From Allacma fusca (Eukaryota; Arthropoda; Collembola; Symphypleona; Sminthuridae): DNA of 64,000 bases. The position numbers were made by a program, and so were the translations under genes. Location: contig OX359250.1 in the NCBI GenBank assembly GCA_947179485.1, positions 39,090,783-39,154,782 of the forward strand. Reading direction: 5' to 3'. Below are positions 44,061 through 56,500 of this stretch, piece by piece (within the stretch, counting starts at the first letter, position 1; the number at the start of each line of letters is the position of its first letter). The notes beneath the pieces were generated by a model that had not been told where the DNA came from, ran no database searches, and saw nothing but the letters and a program-made list of their open reading frames with translations.

Positions 44061-44640
44061 CGTAGGAATAATCCCAAAATTCAACCACACAGACTTGGGT
44101 TTTATCTTCGAAAAAGGGACCCGTTTTTCAACACCATACTTGGCAGGAATTGTTGAATCGATGTTACAGAAGAATCGTACATTATCTTCGGGAGAGTCGA
44201 AGGAGATTTTATTTCGCACAGCGGATCCTGTCTTGTAAAGGCCTTTCATTAACCGTGTGTTAATATTTCGAATTATGTTTTCCCTAACAACAGAGTTCAT
44301 CAAGGAATTGTGAATGTATTGAAAGCCCTGAAGCAGGTATCTTCTGCGTAAGTAAATATATTAAGTAGTGCTACGGTAGTTGGTAGCATATTCCCTCCCT
44401 TGACAATCCATATTTCATCTAATCTGACTTATTCTCTCGAAAGATGACCACCGGAAGGCGGAAATAATAAAAATACGGATTTGCCAGCGATAAATCTATA
44501 TCAGTTGAATCGTACTTACTGTAATAATACTAATTATAAAGTTGATGAATGGCTGATTAGATCGTGGGCTGATTGTGTGAGAAAAATAAATGCGCATATC
44601 AAAAATTTTGAAAGTCATACAAGTTGTACCAAACTAATTT
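44061..44640. repeat. Duplicated segment, right copy with two empty sites
   Basis: Counterpart of 11813-13202 plus 15381-15400. It lacks the insertions found there and shows single TTGGTAGC (about 44372) and CATACAAG (about 44616) sites. The minus frame 44303-44010 keeps MKGLYKTGSAVRNKISF and extends to KIKPKSVWLNFGII. The plus frame from 44481 has YCNNTNYKVDEWLIRSWADC. Identity unknown. Confidence 0.85.
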
Positions 44641-45250
44641 TTTTACTATTAGATAAGCATCTTTGATTTATTCAGTTGCAATATACCAGGTCATAATATT
44701 TACAATGGTTATTACGTTCTTAATTATATAGACATTAGCTCTCGTTTTGAGCATTCACAACTTACAGCTTTCGATTCGGATTACAGGGTTTTTAGCCCCA
44801 GCTAATGCATGTTGGTCTGCATCTTAAAACGCATCCACATTAACATGCCCCCAGCTAATGGGTTACAGGAGTGGCTGAATTCTCCCAGCTCAGTAAACGT
44901 GCTTATAGTAGTTATAAGCTCGGGAGCCTAATGTCAATGCTGGTATTTGTAGTCTGGAATAAAACCTTCAAGGGATTCCAATATGTCTGGAAGCGCAGAC
45001 ATTTTAAAGGGTTGGCAGTTTTCGTACACATATGTTGTATGTATATGGCTTCGTAGATTTTTTGCTTTAATCGTGTTACCGGTTTTCGTTCATAAATTTC
45101 ATTATTTAGCTCTAGGTACAGGTACTCGTAGGTAACCATGTATGCAGCACTGATGACGTGGAAGAAACAATTTTTAACATTTCTACAATGTAGTTTGACC
45201 TCATCATCCCATTGTTGGTTGATTTGTTTAGCAAGTTTTCTACAATATTC
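44641..45250. other. No gene seen
   Basis: AT-rich sequence, not shared with the left duplicated locus, running into the 3' side of the LINE fragment. It may include that fragment's untranslated tail. Confidence 0.35.
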
Positions 45251-45985
45251 TCACATTTCCTGGAATGCAGCACATTTAAAGTTGTGGCTTAATTTACAAT
45301 TTCCACTTTGGCAGAATGGGCAGAGGTTATATGTTAGTAGTCCCATTTGATAGGCCATTGTCGGTGAGCATAAGGCATTATGCCAACACTTCCATACTAT
45401 TTCATTCTCTTTGGTATTTAAGCTTTGTTGTAGATAGTTCCAGTTATTGCTATTAATTTTCTTCCTAGTCTCATTGCAAAGGTGTAATTTAAAAGTGTTT
45501 ACCAAAATTGCCATGTATAGTCTTTTACTTGATATTATAGAATGTGTTTTATCGAGACTGTCATAAACTTCAAACTTGGTTGGACACTTCTCGGATAGCT
45601 GTATATCTTGATGTTCCCTAACATACTTTAAGACTAGAGCTTCTGTAGTTCTGTGTTGATGTCGTGGTATGTTTTCAGTGGCATTGGGACGTATCAATTG
45701 TCCTATCTTGAATATTCCTACTCGGTTAAGGAACAGTTTATGTGTTTTGGTTACATAGTTGTCAATTGGAATATGACTCAGCAAACTTTCTGGTATACCT
45801 TTCATCCGCAGCTTTAAAATGTCACTAAGATTTTTAATGTTGTTGTAGTACTTGTAATCTGGATACTGTGATTCCGACTTGCAGATGTTTCTAATTCGGT
45901 TTCTGCTCTCCTGGAGGAAGTACGTATTGCTATTCTCACTAAATGCGCTAACAATTTGCTTGATGCGGAATTTGTCACACTGTGA
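45251..45985 (-). pseudogene. 5'-truncated non-LTR retrotransposon (LINE) ORF2 C-terminus
   Basis: A minus-strand frame from about 45985 (CDKFRIKQIVSAFSENSN) to 45251. It ends with NLCPFCQSGNCKLSHNFKC, the CCHC-type finger found at the C-terminus of many LINE ORF2 proteins, preceded by a helical region (WNYLQQSLNTKENEIVWKCW). The reverse transcriptase and endonuclease are missing, as expected from 5' truncation. The frame is open throughout. Its 5' edge abuts the dispersed repeat at 45986. Confidence 0.65.
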
Positions 45986-46464
45986 TTTTCTTTTCTTCTA
46001 TAAAATATGTCAAATTAGTCTTACTCCAGTTTGAATCCGACCTCCTCATACATACATAATTATTTCGGAAATTTTGAGATCTGGTCCGCTTTATTTTTGA
46101 AATTAAAAATATGTTCCTGATTGGTCTCGTGTTAATTACGAAAATGAGTAGTGGTCTGTGCACTCACGAGACCGGAGTAGTTGAGTCATTTTTCCTAAAT
46201 ACCTATTTTTCTGAATTGAACAGGATCAGGTTTGCTTAAATCATATGCTTCCACTCTCAACTCTACCAAAAATACGTAATGGCATCAACAAAGTAGTATT
46301 CAATACCAATTCGTAAATGAATTCATACCTATAGTAAAAAATCTCATTGACCTAGGTTGACATTTGTGGTCCGAAAATGAAGTAACGTCAGGACGCTTCA
46401 GGATTTACGAATAGCTGAATTGCTCATTAACATTTAATTACACATTACTTTTCATTGCAGTTTG
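45986..46464. repeat. Dispersed repeat, copy 3 of 3
   Basis: It matches 15463-16005 (from TTTTCTTTTCTTCTATAAAA) to CATTGCAGTTTGT and, in part, 7533-7915. GTGCACTCACGAGACCG replaces GTGCACGCACGAGACCG. Confidence 0.75.
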
Positions 46465-46480
46465 TAGTACAGCATGTTCT

Positions 46481-47050
46481 TTTTAGTTCTCAGATGACAT
46501 AATTTTTGCTAATTACGTTAAGAATTATGGGCATGGCTGACACTTAAAACTTTTCCACGGTGTAAAATCTTCCGGCGGAGTTTTTTCCTAACACGGTAGA
46601 AGAAATACATCGTGCGAAATCATCAGATAAACATATTCAGAGAAAAATTGTAGAAAATTCTTGCTTGCATAAGTATGAGATGCGGTCTCTTGTACCGAGT
46701 GCTAGGAACCGTTTCAGTTTCACTTACCCTATCTCATGCTTAAACTTTACTACACGTGGTTCAACATCATATAAAAATGCTATTTCCCAGCGTGCTCAAC
46801 TGCTGTCAAAAATACGAGAAGTCAATTGTAAAAACACAAATAAAATAACAACAGCAAAAACGTTGCACTATATTACATTGGATTGTTTATTCCTTGCCAG
46901 TATTAAAATTGCAAATGACATCAAGAATTTTAAACAAAAGGTCAACTTTTTTATGGAAACCCCTTGGAATAGTTTAAATGGAGTTAGTTCTGCAACAACT
47001 GCAATAAGTTATCTGGCTTATTGTTAGCTTTAACAGTAGTCCCAGTTTTG
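46481..47050 (+). repeat. Duplicated segment with conserved open frame, right copy
   Basis: Counterpart of 16897-17490 with few substitutions, containing the plus frame 46665-47027 (LHKYEMRSLVPSARNRFSF). The match stops at CCCAGTTTTGA, where the CCATGG-rich element begins; the left copy continues with unrelated sequence. Confidence 0.75.
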
Positions 47051-50000
47051 AACGGGTGTTGCTAAAATCCATGGAAAAATTCCATGACCATGGAGACCAT
47101 GGAATGGTGAAAAGATGCCAAATTTACAACTATGGATTCCATGTCCATGGAATACCCATGGAATGGGTTCCCATGGAATACCCATGGAATGGATGCCCAT
47201 GGATTACCCATGGAATGGGTGCCCATGGATTACCCATGGAATGGGTGCCCATGGAATACCCATGGAGTGGCTGCCCATGGAAGACCCATGGAATGGCTGC
47301 CCATGGAATACCCATGGAATGGCTGCCCATGGAAGACCCATGGAATGGCTGCCCATGGAAGACGTGTGGAATGGCTGCCCATGGAAGTCCCATGGAATGG
47401 CTGCCCATGGATTGTTAATGAAATGGCTACCCATGGAAGACCCATGGGATAACTAGCTATGGATTACTCATGGAATAGCTACCCATGTATCACCCATGGA
47501 ATGGCTGCCCATGGAAAACTCATGGAATGGCTGCCCATGGATTACCGATGAAATGGCTGGCCATGGAATACCCAAGGAATCTATGACCGGATAATACGCA
47601 TTTTAGAGGGCCCCCTTGAATACCCATGTAATGGCTGCTCATGGTATACCCATGGGAGAGCTGCGCATGAACTTTAGTTGGAATGGCTGCCCATGGTACA
47701 CCCATGGGAGAGGTACCCATAGAATTTGAATCTAATGGCTGCCCGTGGTATGCATAACAACGGATTGCCTACGGAATGGAGACCCATGGAATGTCCGTAG
47801 AGTAGAGCCGAATCTAATGGCGGTCAATCTTCGGCTCATTTAATGCAGATGAAATGGAGACAAATATAATCCACAAGCAAGGATGTCCACTTAAACTTAA
47901 CCTTCATTAGAGTTAGGTATTTCCTAAACATAAGAAAACTTTCGAAAATCTGATAAACTAAAACTTGAATTGAATGCTCATTCGTCGTCCTTAGAAAGTA
48001 CAACTGACTGCATACATTATCAATCCCATATATATAATTACAAGATTGTAGGACGGCGCCTCCGAGTGTTTATAAAAACCTGCTCTCGGCTGCAAAATTA
48101 TTTGTAAATTGCGATAACAAATAATCGATTTTAATTACATATCGTTGTAACGAATACTGGAATGCCAACAAGCGTTAAACATAATTTATGACTTACTGCC
48201 ACTTCCAGTGAGTACTTTGCTTTACAAATTTAAAAACCAATGACTCATGTAATTATTTAATTGAAAATTATTCTTAATCGATGGCTAACATCGCATCGCA
48301 TCGCATTCGGTACGAAGTGAGTAAATTAATTGGTCTTTGGTAGTTTTTACGTGTAAACTGTTGGAAATGATCCTACTACGATACGCATACAGGGGTGTGG
48401 AAAACTTATTTTTCTAATGCCCCCACATACATTGAATGTAATGCATTTATCCACAAAGTAATCCCTGCAAACCGAAAAGTTAAAAAACTTTTTTAGCTTT
48501 AAAATATTTATTTGATCATGTGCTCACGGACAACTTTGATAGGGGCCAGAGCTATGTATTTTAACATGACATTTTGTATTTGAAATATGGAATGGACAAC
48601 GTTACAAGATAAATAAATACAAAATATCATAGCATTCGTTGATCTTGAAAATACGAGATACAAAATATCTTGAAACATTAACGGCGACAAAAACACCAAA
48701 TACAAAATACGGAATGTATTTAAAATACTATTTTAAAGATAATATTTCAAATTATTCCACACCTCTGTACGCATATCACCCCTCAATTTGTACAAATTAT
48801 TATTGAGTCAGTGTAGTATGACAAGTGACCATGGCATTATATGTAAAAGGCTAAGTAACTGGTGACAAGGGAGATGGTCATACTTACGTTTGACTGAATA
48901 CATTTTCAATGTAAACATTTATTCAAGTAGCATCTCTGAATCGAATTCTCGCAAAAATAATTGTCTGCAACATTCAATTGCTGGTACATACTATACAGTG
49001 AAATGAAGTTAAAAGGTAATTAATTCCTAATAGCTTTCCAGTGTTACCATGTAATTCCCAGTATCCTAAGAATTTATTTGTTGCCCCGATTTTCCCGAAG
49101 CCTAATAAATGGTCGGACGTTCCAAATCAACTGCAAATTTTCTATATACTAGTTTCCACGGAACTTCGAATGCGATCCTAATGAACCTCAAATCCTGGTA
49201 TAACCTTGGATCCTTCATTTTTACGAATATAAAGGAGATGCTGTCTAAGAGCAAATTACTATATAGCAAGTTCGCTATTACCGACTGTTTAGCTATACGT
49301 ATCACCATCGAAGGGTTAAATGATATAGTAACAACAGGTAATTTTATTACATTTAACGCGTTTCGAAGATGGGTCACTTTACACGTTAACACTTCATTTG
49401 TAGAGTAATCCTAATACAGTAGATATCGTAAGTAGTGGTACTAATTCCGTTCCCTTTCTGGAATGACAAACCACTGTCAACATAAGACGTCGCCGCTATG
49501 TATTGCTACGTAACGTAAATGCAATAGATTCTAAACGTGCCATAATAAAGGTAATGAAGACTAACAGCAAACCCTACATAAAACCTTCACTGTGTGTTTA
49601 CAAATTTCTTGATCGCGTACAAATGTCTTTCTCAACCTGTCATTATCTCAACTGTAAATTATTAAATTTGCACAAAACCAACCTTAGAACATTCCAACAG
49701 TAAGGAATCCATGAACAATTGATGAATAGACCTACCATAGGTAGTTCATGGACAGCTAATTTGAGGCCGATTCAAGGGCAGCTTTTTCGATGGTAATATG
49801 CGGGCAGCGGATGCTTGGTCAAATCATAGTAATCAAATCCATGGGTATTTCATGATTAGCTATTCCATGAGTATTCCATAAGTATTCAATGGGCAGCCAT
49901 TGCATGGACGTTCCATAAGTATTCCCTGGGCAGCCATTCCATGGGTATTCCTTAATCAGCCATTGCTTGGGCATTCCATGAGCTGCCATTCCATGGATAT

Positions 50001-50591
50001 TCCATGGTCTGCTATTCCATAGGTATTCCATGGGCAGCCATTCCATGGGTATTCCATGGACAGAATCCATGGGTATATCATGGGCAACCATTCCATGGGT
50101 ATTCCAGGGGCAGCCATTCCATGGGTATTCCATGTTCAGCCATTCCATGCGTATTCCATGGCCTGCCATTCCATGCGTATTACATGAACAGTCATTACAT
50201 GGGTATTCCATGGTCAGCCACTTCATCGGTAATCCATGGGCAGCCATTCCATGGGTTTTCCATGGGCAGCCATTCCATGGGTGATACATGGGTAGCCATT
50301 CATGAGTAATCCATAGCTAGTTATCCCATGGGTCTTCCATGGTTAGCCATTTCATTAAGAATCCATGGGCAGCCTTTCCACGCGTCTTCCATGGGCAGCC
50401 ATTCCATGGGACTTCCATGGGCAGCCTTTCCACGCGTCTTCCATGGGCTGCCATTCCATGGGACTTCCATGTGCAGCCTTTCCACGCGTCTTCCATGGGC
50501 AGCCATTCCATGGACTTCCAAGGGCAGCCATTCCACGCGTCTTCCATGGGCAGCTATTCCATGGGTCTTCCATGGGCAGCCATTCCATGGG
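47051..50591. mobile_element. Element with long inverted arms of CCATGG-rich minisatellite, right end in the gap
   Basis: The left arm (47070-47805) repeats a roughly 26-bp unit with GGAATGGCTGCCCATGG. The right arm (49838-50591) is the same unit in reverse complement (CCATGGGCAGCCATTCC). A 2-kb non-repetitive centre lies between. The element interrupts the duplicated segment at 47050. Its right terminus and target duplication fall in or beyond the N gap. By analogy with the other elements I take it for a word-armed DNA transposon; the superfamily is not shown. Confidence 0.65.
47806..49837. other. Centre of the CCATGG-armed element
   Basis: No transposase recognised. A plus-strand frame at 49109-49408 (FLYTSFHGTSNAILMNLKSW) is open for 99 codons and overlaps an equally long minus-strand frame; neither has a recognisable domain. 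Short ATACAAAATAC words occur near 48550-48730. Confidence 0.35.
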
Positions 50592-50791
50592 NNNNNNNNN
50601 NNNNNNNNNNNNNNNNNNNNNNNNNNNNNNNNNNNNNNNNNNNNNNNNNNNNNNNNNNNNNNNNNNNNNNNNNNNNNNNNNNNNNNNNNNNNNNNNNNNN
50701 NNNNNNNNNNNNNNNNNNNNNNNNNNNNNNNNNNNNNNNNNNNNNNNNNNNNNNNNNNNNNNNNNNNNNNNNNNNNNNNNNNNNNNNNNNN
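50592..50791. other. Assembly gap, 200 N
   Basis: Exactly 200 undetermined bases, a conventional gap length. It falls at the end of a long minisatellite and inside the first known exon of the Star-like gene. Confidence 0.99.
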
Positions 50792-52538
50792 CTTTTGTTA
50801 CTACTTATTTTAATGCTGTTTGGTTGTTACAAGCTAATGCCATCACTATCAAATAGTGAACAAGAAATACAGTAAGTACTGATAATGTTTAATCTCACAA
50901 TTCACAATTAGTGTTAGACAATTATTACTTAAATGTACATATGTGCACGTCCATTTCGTGTAAATACCTTTTTTATAAAAATTATTTTATTGTATAAACT
51001 AATTGAATGAGCTCCGCGATGTGTCATCTCTAAAATTTTGTCCATTTGAAAACATCGTATTGTACTGTAAGTTGTATAATATTATATCCTATTTACATTC
51101 AATGCAACTACAGATAATGAGAAGAAGAGTCGTCACCCGCAAAAGCGGGGACAGATTTATTCACTGTCCAAAATTTTGTAGCTCCTATTCTAGAACTTCA
51201 CAAAGATGTACATATTTGGCTCGTTACAAATTTGCTCTGGAAGCACATGACTTTAAGCAAAATATATCAAGTAATAAGATTTGTTCTATTTTTGGAGTTT
51301 TGAATTGACAGATTTCTCGGTGCTAAAATCCAACCAGTTTCCACCTACCCACCCAGTGGTGTTGAATTACCTTCGAGGCCACCATATGACTCCTCCATCA
51401 AAGCTTGGCTACAAGTTCCCGACGGAACCTATAGTAAGATCTCAACATGAAAAGGAGTTGAGACAAATCTTTAGCGAGAGAGAACCGGGGTTTTTTGTGG
51501 AATGTGGAGCTCATGACGGGGAATTCTATTCAAACACTCTTGAACTAGAGCTATTAAAAAATTGGACTGGCCTGCTTATAGAAATGGACCCTAAACTTCT
51601 CAAATCTTTAAAAACAAAGCATCGCAATGCCTGGATTGCGGGTGTATGCGTTTCACCCCATAATAATTTTACTGAGGTCAGTGCTTTACACCGTTTTAAA
51701 ATCTAAAGTTCAATAAAGTTGGTTTCACAGAGTACGCCATATTCTCTTTTCGTGTCTTTCTATAGCACCCCCATTTAAAATGGAATTTGACGTTCTAAAC
51801 CCTACTATACGTAATGTATTTATTGTATGAATGAATTTTGAAGGTAATTCGGAAATCCAAAGTTACATGAAAAGTAGAGTGCTTCTCAGATATTTTCGTT
51901 TGACCACTCGACAATCTGGAAGCAATATTTCAAAATATTATGAAATCACGGGGTGGATAAGATGTCGCTATGACTGATCGAGTAATTGTACGCGTCTTAT
52001 GTGAGGCCAACTTTTTAAAACACATTCGTAACTAAATGTTCCATTGTAATTCGAAATTGAAACGCAATAGCTGGAGCTTATTATGGGAGATCAAATAAAT
52101 TATTGGTCCAAGGGAGAAACTTTTGTCCGAACCCCGGGAAATATGAATGATAAAGAAGCCAGAAATTTAAAGAAGTCAGGCTTCATGGTGGAGTGTTTCC
52201 CTCTCGTTAGCCAACTAGCTGCAATCAACATCACACATGTTGACTTTTTGAGTCTGGATGTTCAGGGATTAGAAATGGATATTCTTGCTACAATTTTGGT
52301 TGACAGTGGGATAACAGTTGATGTAAGGAATTTAAATTTAATGAGTAAAACTGGATGTTTCTCACAATCAGTCGTAATTTTGTATTTTGATTATTTGCAG
52401 TATATACTTGCAGAGCACACGTTGATACCCAATGGAAAAAATTCCATGAAAGAATTTCTGATTTCAAAAGGATACGAACTTATTTTTGACCATTTTAACG
52501 ACTTCTTATTTAAAAGAAGAATTATAAATACTAATTAA
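50792..52538 (+). CDS. Star-like membrane protein with FkbM-type methyltransferase domain, multi-exon
   Basis: The first visible exon (50792-50871, begins in the gap) encodes a membrane anchor LLLLLILMLFGCYKLMPSLS and ends ACA/GTAAGT. A later exon (about 51312-51676) has YLRGHHM and the nucleotide-binding motif FFVECGAHDGEFYSN, and ends GAG/GTCAGT. The next (52071-52322) has ECFPLVSQLAAINITHVDFL followed by SLDVQGLEMDIL, a 78-bp intron (52323-52400, GTAAGG to TTTGCAG), then the last exon to 52538. The intron is a multiple of three and open, so read-through looks like coding. This order (anchor, VECGAHDGE, SLDVQG) is that of insect Star and relatives, which act in the secretory pathway on EGF-receptor ligands. 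The phase between the first and second visible exons does not match, so another exon probably lies in 50873-51311. Confidence 0.75.
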
Positions 52539-52572
52539 TGGGCTGATAAAAATCTTTAGCCACGATACTAAC

Positions 52573-52762
52573 CTTTACACTCAAACTTGTTTCCCGATCT
52601 GTACCCCACCTGACGGCCTCCCGGGATGTAAAGGATAATATCAGGAATTCGTTGTCGGTAAATATAAAGTTTCCGATATTCTCTAAATTCATTTTGTGTA
52701 CACTTATATGTTTCCCCAATTAGTCCTATGGCATGGACGGTCAGAAATATTAAAGCTTTCAT
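52573..52762 (-). CDS. First exon of a small secreted protein
   Basis: ATG at 52762 opens a signal peptide (MKALIFLTVHAIGLIG), followed by ETYKCTQNEFREYRKLYIYR and a tail ending FECKG, then a donor AAAG/GTTAGT at 52572. Two cysteines are present. The next exon would have to lie under the convergent Star-like gene, so this may instead be a short relic. Family unknown. Confidence 0.35.
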
Positions 52763-52781
52763 TATGGCTCAACCTATTTGT

Positions 52782-52960
52782 GAAGTAAAGGACTTGATTG
52801 TGATTCTTTCCAATGTTTCTGATGATTCCCAGTTCCAAACTCTACCTTTTTTACTTGAGTAATTAATGGATTGTAATTGTAGATGTGTTACTAGTTTATA
52901 TTCACGAGGCACTTAAAAACCTGCTGATTGCAATGACTTCAATTTTTCAACAAGTGTCCG
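52782..52960. repeat. Duplicated sequence, partner at 54405-54570
   Basis: AAAGGACTTGATTGTGATTC... AATGTTTCTGATG... CACTTAAAAACCTGCTGATT recurs, with substitutions and small indels, at 54405-54570 in the same orientation. Non-coding. Confidence 0.65.
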
Positions 52961-53376
52961 TATCCAGAGAATGACACTTGACTGATATTTATTTGGCCAG
53001 TTGATTAAATATATTCATTAAACATATTCTTATAAGCTGTTCATCTTTGCTGTGGTATATAAATATGTATACATAGGTGTCATTGCAAGTAGAAAAATTA
53101 TATTAGTCTTATAGTATTGGTTTGGTGCACTTCAGAAATAGTTTGGATTTTCCTCAGAGGTATTAATCGTTTTGTAAGGAAGTACCTCCTGAGATCCAGT
53201 CTTCAAAAGTCCTGCATAACTGGTTAGAAGTATTATAATTGAATTTATTGTGAATTGTATAAGCGTTAGCTATTACTGATTGAGCTTTTTAGGGGCCAAG
53301 TGAACCGAAGTATGTATTGAGAATGTCCTGGTGTTTCCTATTCTGGTTACCTTTTTGTCTGTCAGCACGATCGGCT
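52961..53376. other. No gene seen
   Basis: AT-rich intergenic sequence between the duplicated stretch and a small inverted-repeat element. Confidence 0.4.
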
Positions 53377-53567
53377 GTTTTACTTTCCCGACCACAAAAC
53401 TACATACCGACCAACCTACATTTGGTGGTAGGGTAAGGTGGTATAGTATGTTTGTAGAGTCGGTGGTAGGATGACGGTAGGTTGGTGGTAATAACATATG
53501 TATTCTATTGTTTCTTTATGAGGTGGTAGGTTGGTGGTAAGTAGTTTTGCGACCGGGAAAGTAAAAC
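53377..53567. mobile_element. MITE with about 43-bp inverted termini
   Basis: The ends GTTTTACTTTCCCGACCACA and, reversed, GTTTTACTTTCCCGGTCGCA continue matching through AAAACTAC and the GGTGGTAGGTTGGT words that fill the 191-bp element. No clear target duplication (flanks ATCGGCT / TCAGCTCC). Non-coding. Confidence 0.65.
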
Positions 53568-56500
53568 TCAGCTCCATGATCACTGATCACCCCAGTATGG
53601 AAATGAATTCTTTGAAAAATGAGAATTAGTATTGCTGTGTAAGCAAATGTGATCATATAAATGCCCTATTTAAGTCGATTCTCACTTAGCAGAATCATGC
53701 AAAAAGTCCCATTTTGACTTTGAAAGATGATAATTAGACTCAAATGAATCCCCATTAAAATTGCTACAGAAACCCGGGTTCCAATATATACACATGAAAC
53801 CCTGACCGTCATGAAAAATTTCAAATTATGAATGTCTCAATTTCCGAGTCAAGCTAAATTTTCCCAGCATTGCGTCTATACTTACGTTACCCACAATCCT
53901 CAACGTAGAGGTCTGTTGAATAATAACCAGGAAAGCCCATGAAATATCCCACAAACGAGATTCAAAAAATGTTTCAGATTCAGATTTTTTTAAACTTGAA
54001 AAACTTTCAAATTTTCTTCCCGTAATGTCTTATGGCGGATATCACAAGGCAATTCTAACATAAATTATTGTTACACAGAAATCTGGTGGTTATTCTCAAG
54101 AGACTTGCAGTCGTAACGCTTTAAGTTCAGATATTGGCATTTACTGACTTAACGAGTTACGATGTCGTAGTTTACAATATCGCAAATTCTTTTCAAGAAT
54201 AACTGCCCTGTACATTACGAAAATTGCAAAAACAAACAAGCCGCTGCGTACGTTGTTTTCTGCACTAATATGACTAGAAAATATGGCTGGAAAATAAGGG
54301 AATTTCCGATGTTATTTAAATCGCTTTTATAAATAGATACTTACTTCCTTGATTGGAGCTCCTATGGCCAGGTCGGACGGAAGTATTTGGCGATTCAACT
54401 TATTGTAAGGTAAAGGATTTGTGGTTCTTTCCAAATGTTTCTGATGTTTCCCAACTCCAGGGTTTTTATACTATAGTACAGATAATTCAATATAGGAAGA
54501 TTTGTTACTAGTCTATAGACACCAGACACCTAAAAACCTGCAGATTGAAAAAATTTAATTAATTATTCTAATTAAAAAGTCACTGGTATATTTGTGATCA
54601 ATTTAATGTTTTTAGGGTAACGTCTTAGTTAGCCGCTTATGCTGTTCCATCCTATAGTGGCACTTCGCCCCTTAGTGACTTAGCACGTAGAGCTGATCAC
54701 CGATGTTTTTACGGTATAGATAGGGACAGATTTACGCGTTGGGAATTAAACCTTAAGACAAGGAAAACTCAGTTCGTTAGGAATCAGGGAACTCTAAAAA
54801 TATATTTCGGAATAAACTGAAAACTATGCTGTAGAAATTAAAGAAAATTGTGCCTTTGGTCAGGTTATAGAAAAATAATACGTTGGGGATAACATTATAA
54901 TGTGGATAGGTTGGGGAGGGGTTGCGGGGGTAGAGGTATGTTGAGAATTTAATGTTCTTTACATATGGTTTTTTCAACGAACCAGTAGATGTTGCATGAC
55001 CTTACACATGCGTAATTGGAGTATTATTGTAAATGTTTTTTCAAAAAATAATGGATGGACGCTCTTTATAATACGCTCAGGGCATGCACTACATCGTATG
55101 TAGCGTCTTACGAGCCTTTAAACCAACATGAACTAAACGCAGAACTTAAAAAACATGGAATATCAAGCAAAATCTCCTAAAAAACTTCCTCAATAAATAA
55201 TGTCATGCTTGTTGCAGTGCTTAAACAAGTGCCTCAAAGACAAGATACCGAAATACTATTGTGAAGCTGTTCGCCATTTTACTCTGTAATCCAATGTACT
55301 GTAAAGAAGCAAAGCAATTCCATGATATGTACATAATTGTCATTACAAAATTTATTGCGGCTCTATGTCAAAATACCATTGCCTCTTTAAAGAACTAATT
55401 GTATGACCAGTACGGAGACCGTTAATTGAAACTTACTAATAAAGGTACAGTTTGGGTACTGCACCAAATAATGTAAACTCACAATGACAGACGTCTTACA
55501 GTCTTACAATAAATATTGTTTTGCAGGAGCAAAAATATCTAGAAACCTTACCGCTTACTAATTTCACATTTTTTCTTACAAAAGATTACCGATTCTAAAA
55601 GTAAAAATATTCTAACATGTTCCCCCTTAAAATAATGCCGATTTAGGGTATGTACTCTTATTAAATAGAGGTAAACGTTAATAGTAAAAGCTGCAAAATT
55701 GACAATTACGATTATTTACGAAATTGGTATCGAGGGTGCCGGCGCGGTTGGGGCGTTTATATGTACACAAGCGGAGATGAATACGAAAAATGGTGGTACC
55801 ACGGGGATCGTAACGGTTAAAATTTCTAGAGGAAAAAGGCTACTGTGGAGAAGTTCGCGAACAGTTGAACGTTGAGTTGGATGTGAGGGCAAGGAATGAC
55901 CATCATGACTTATTACATAAAAAATGAATACAAAATGTTTTGTACACTTGAAATTAGACTCAACTATGGAAGCTTGAACTTTTTTAACTCTAAATAACAA
56001 TGGTAGAATCTCTAAGTTTCAGTTGTCCTCCTTCTCTCTCAGTTGTATCACCAGGAAGTATTTGTGATGCTTCTTTATTAAGCTGCATGTTTAGTTGTAC
56101 GAAACACAAAATGATGGAACGATAAGTATCACTAATGAGTGTTGGGAGTTTTTGTGTGGGCACCTAAAAAGCAGTTAAATAAAATTATTACGTATCTATT
56201 TCTATTATTTTTGGTGCCATCTATAATCTTCGACCATAGTTATCAAGACTAGATCACGCCTCTCTTACTTTTTTTCTGAAATTGCCTGAATGAGATATTA
56301 CAAAAAACTGATTAAAAGAACTCCAGAGTTCTTATAATACTGGAAACAAATTAGGATAGAATTTTCTTGAATTTAATATATTTTGACCTTCTGACAACCT
56401 CGATTTCCTTAGACTGGCTGTGCCAGCTGAATTAGAGGAGAGCGTATGTCAATGAGAGACTGGTGATGATGAGTACATGGAAGTACAGGCAGATAGCACT

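Noticed and set aside
47056-47720. Several overlapping open frames of the type PMEWLPMEDPWNGCPW on both strands
   Set aside because: They arise because the CCATGG unit has few stops and its length shifts frame between units; no start, splice or domain supports a protein. The same applies to 49819-50590.
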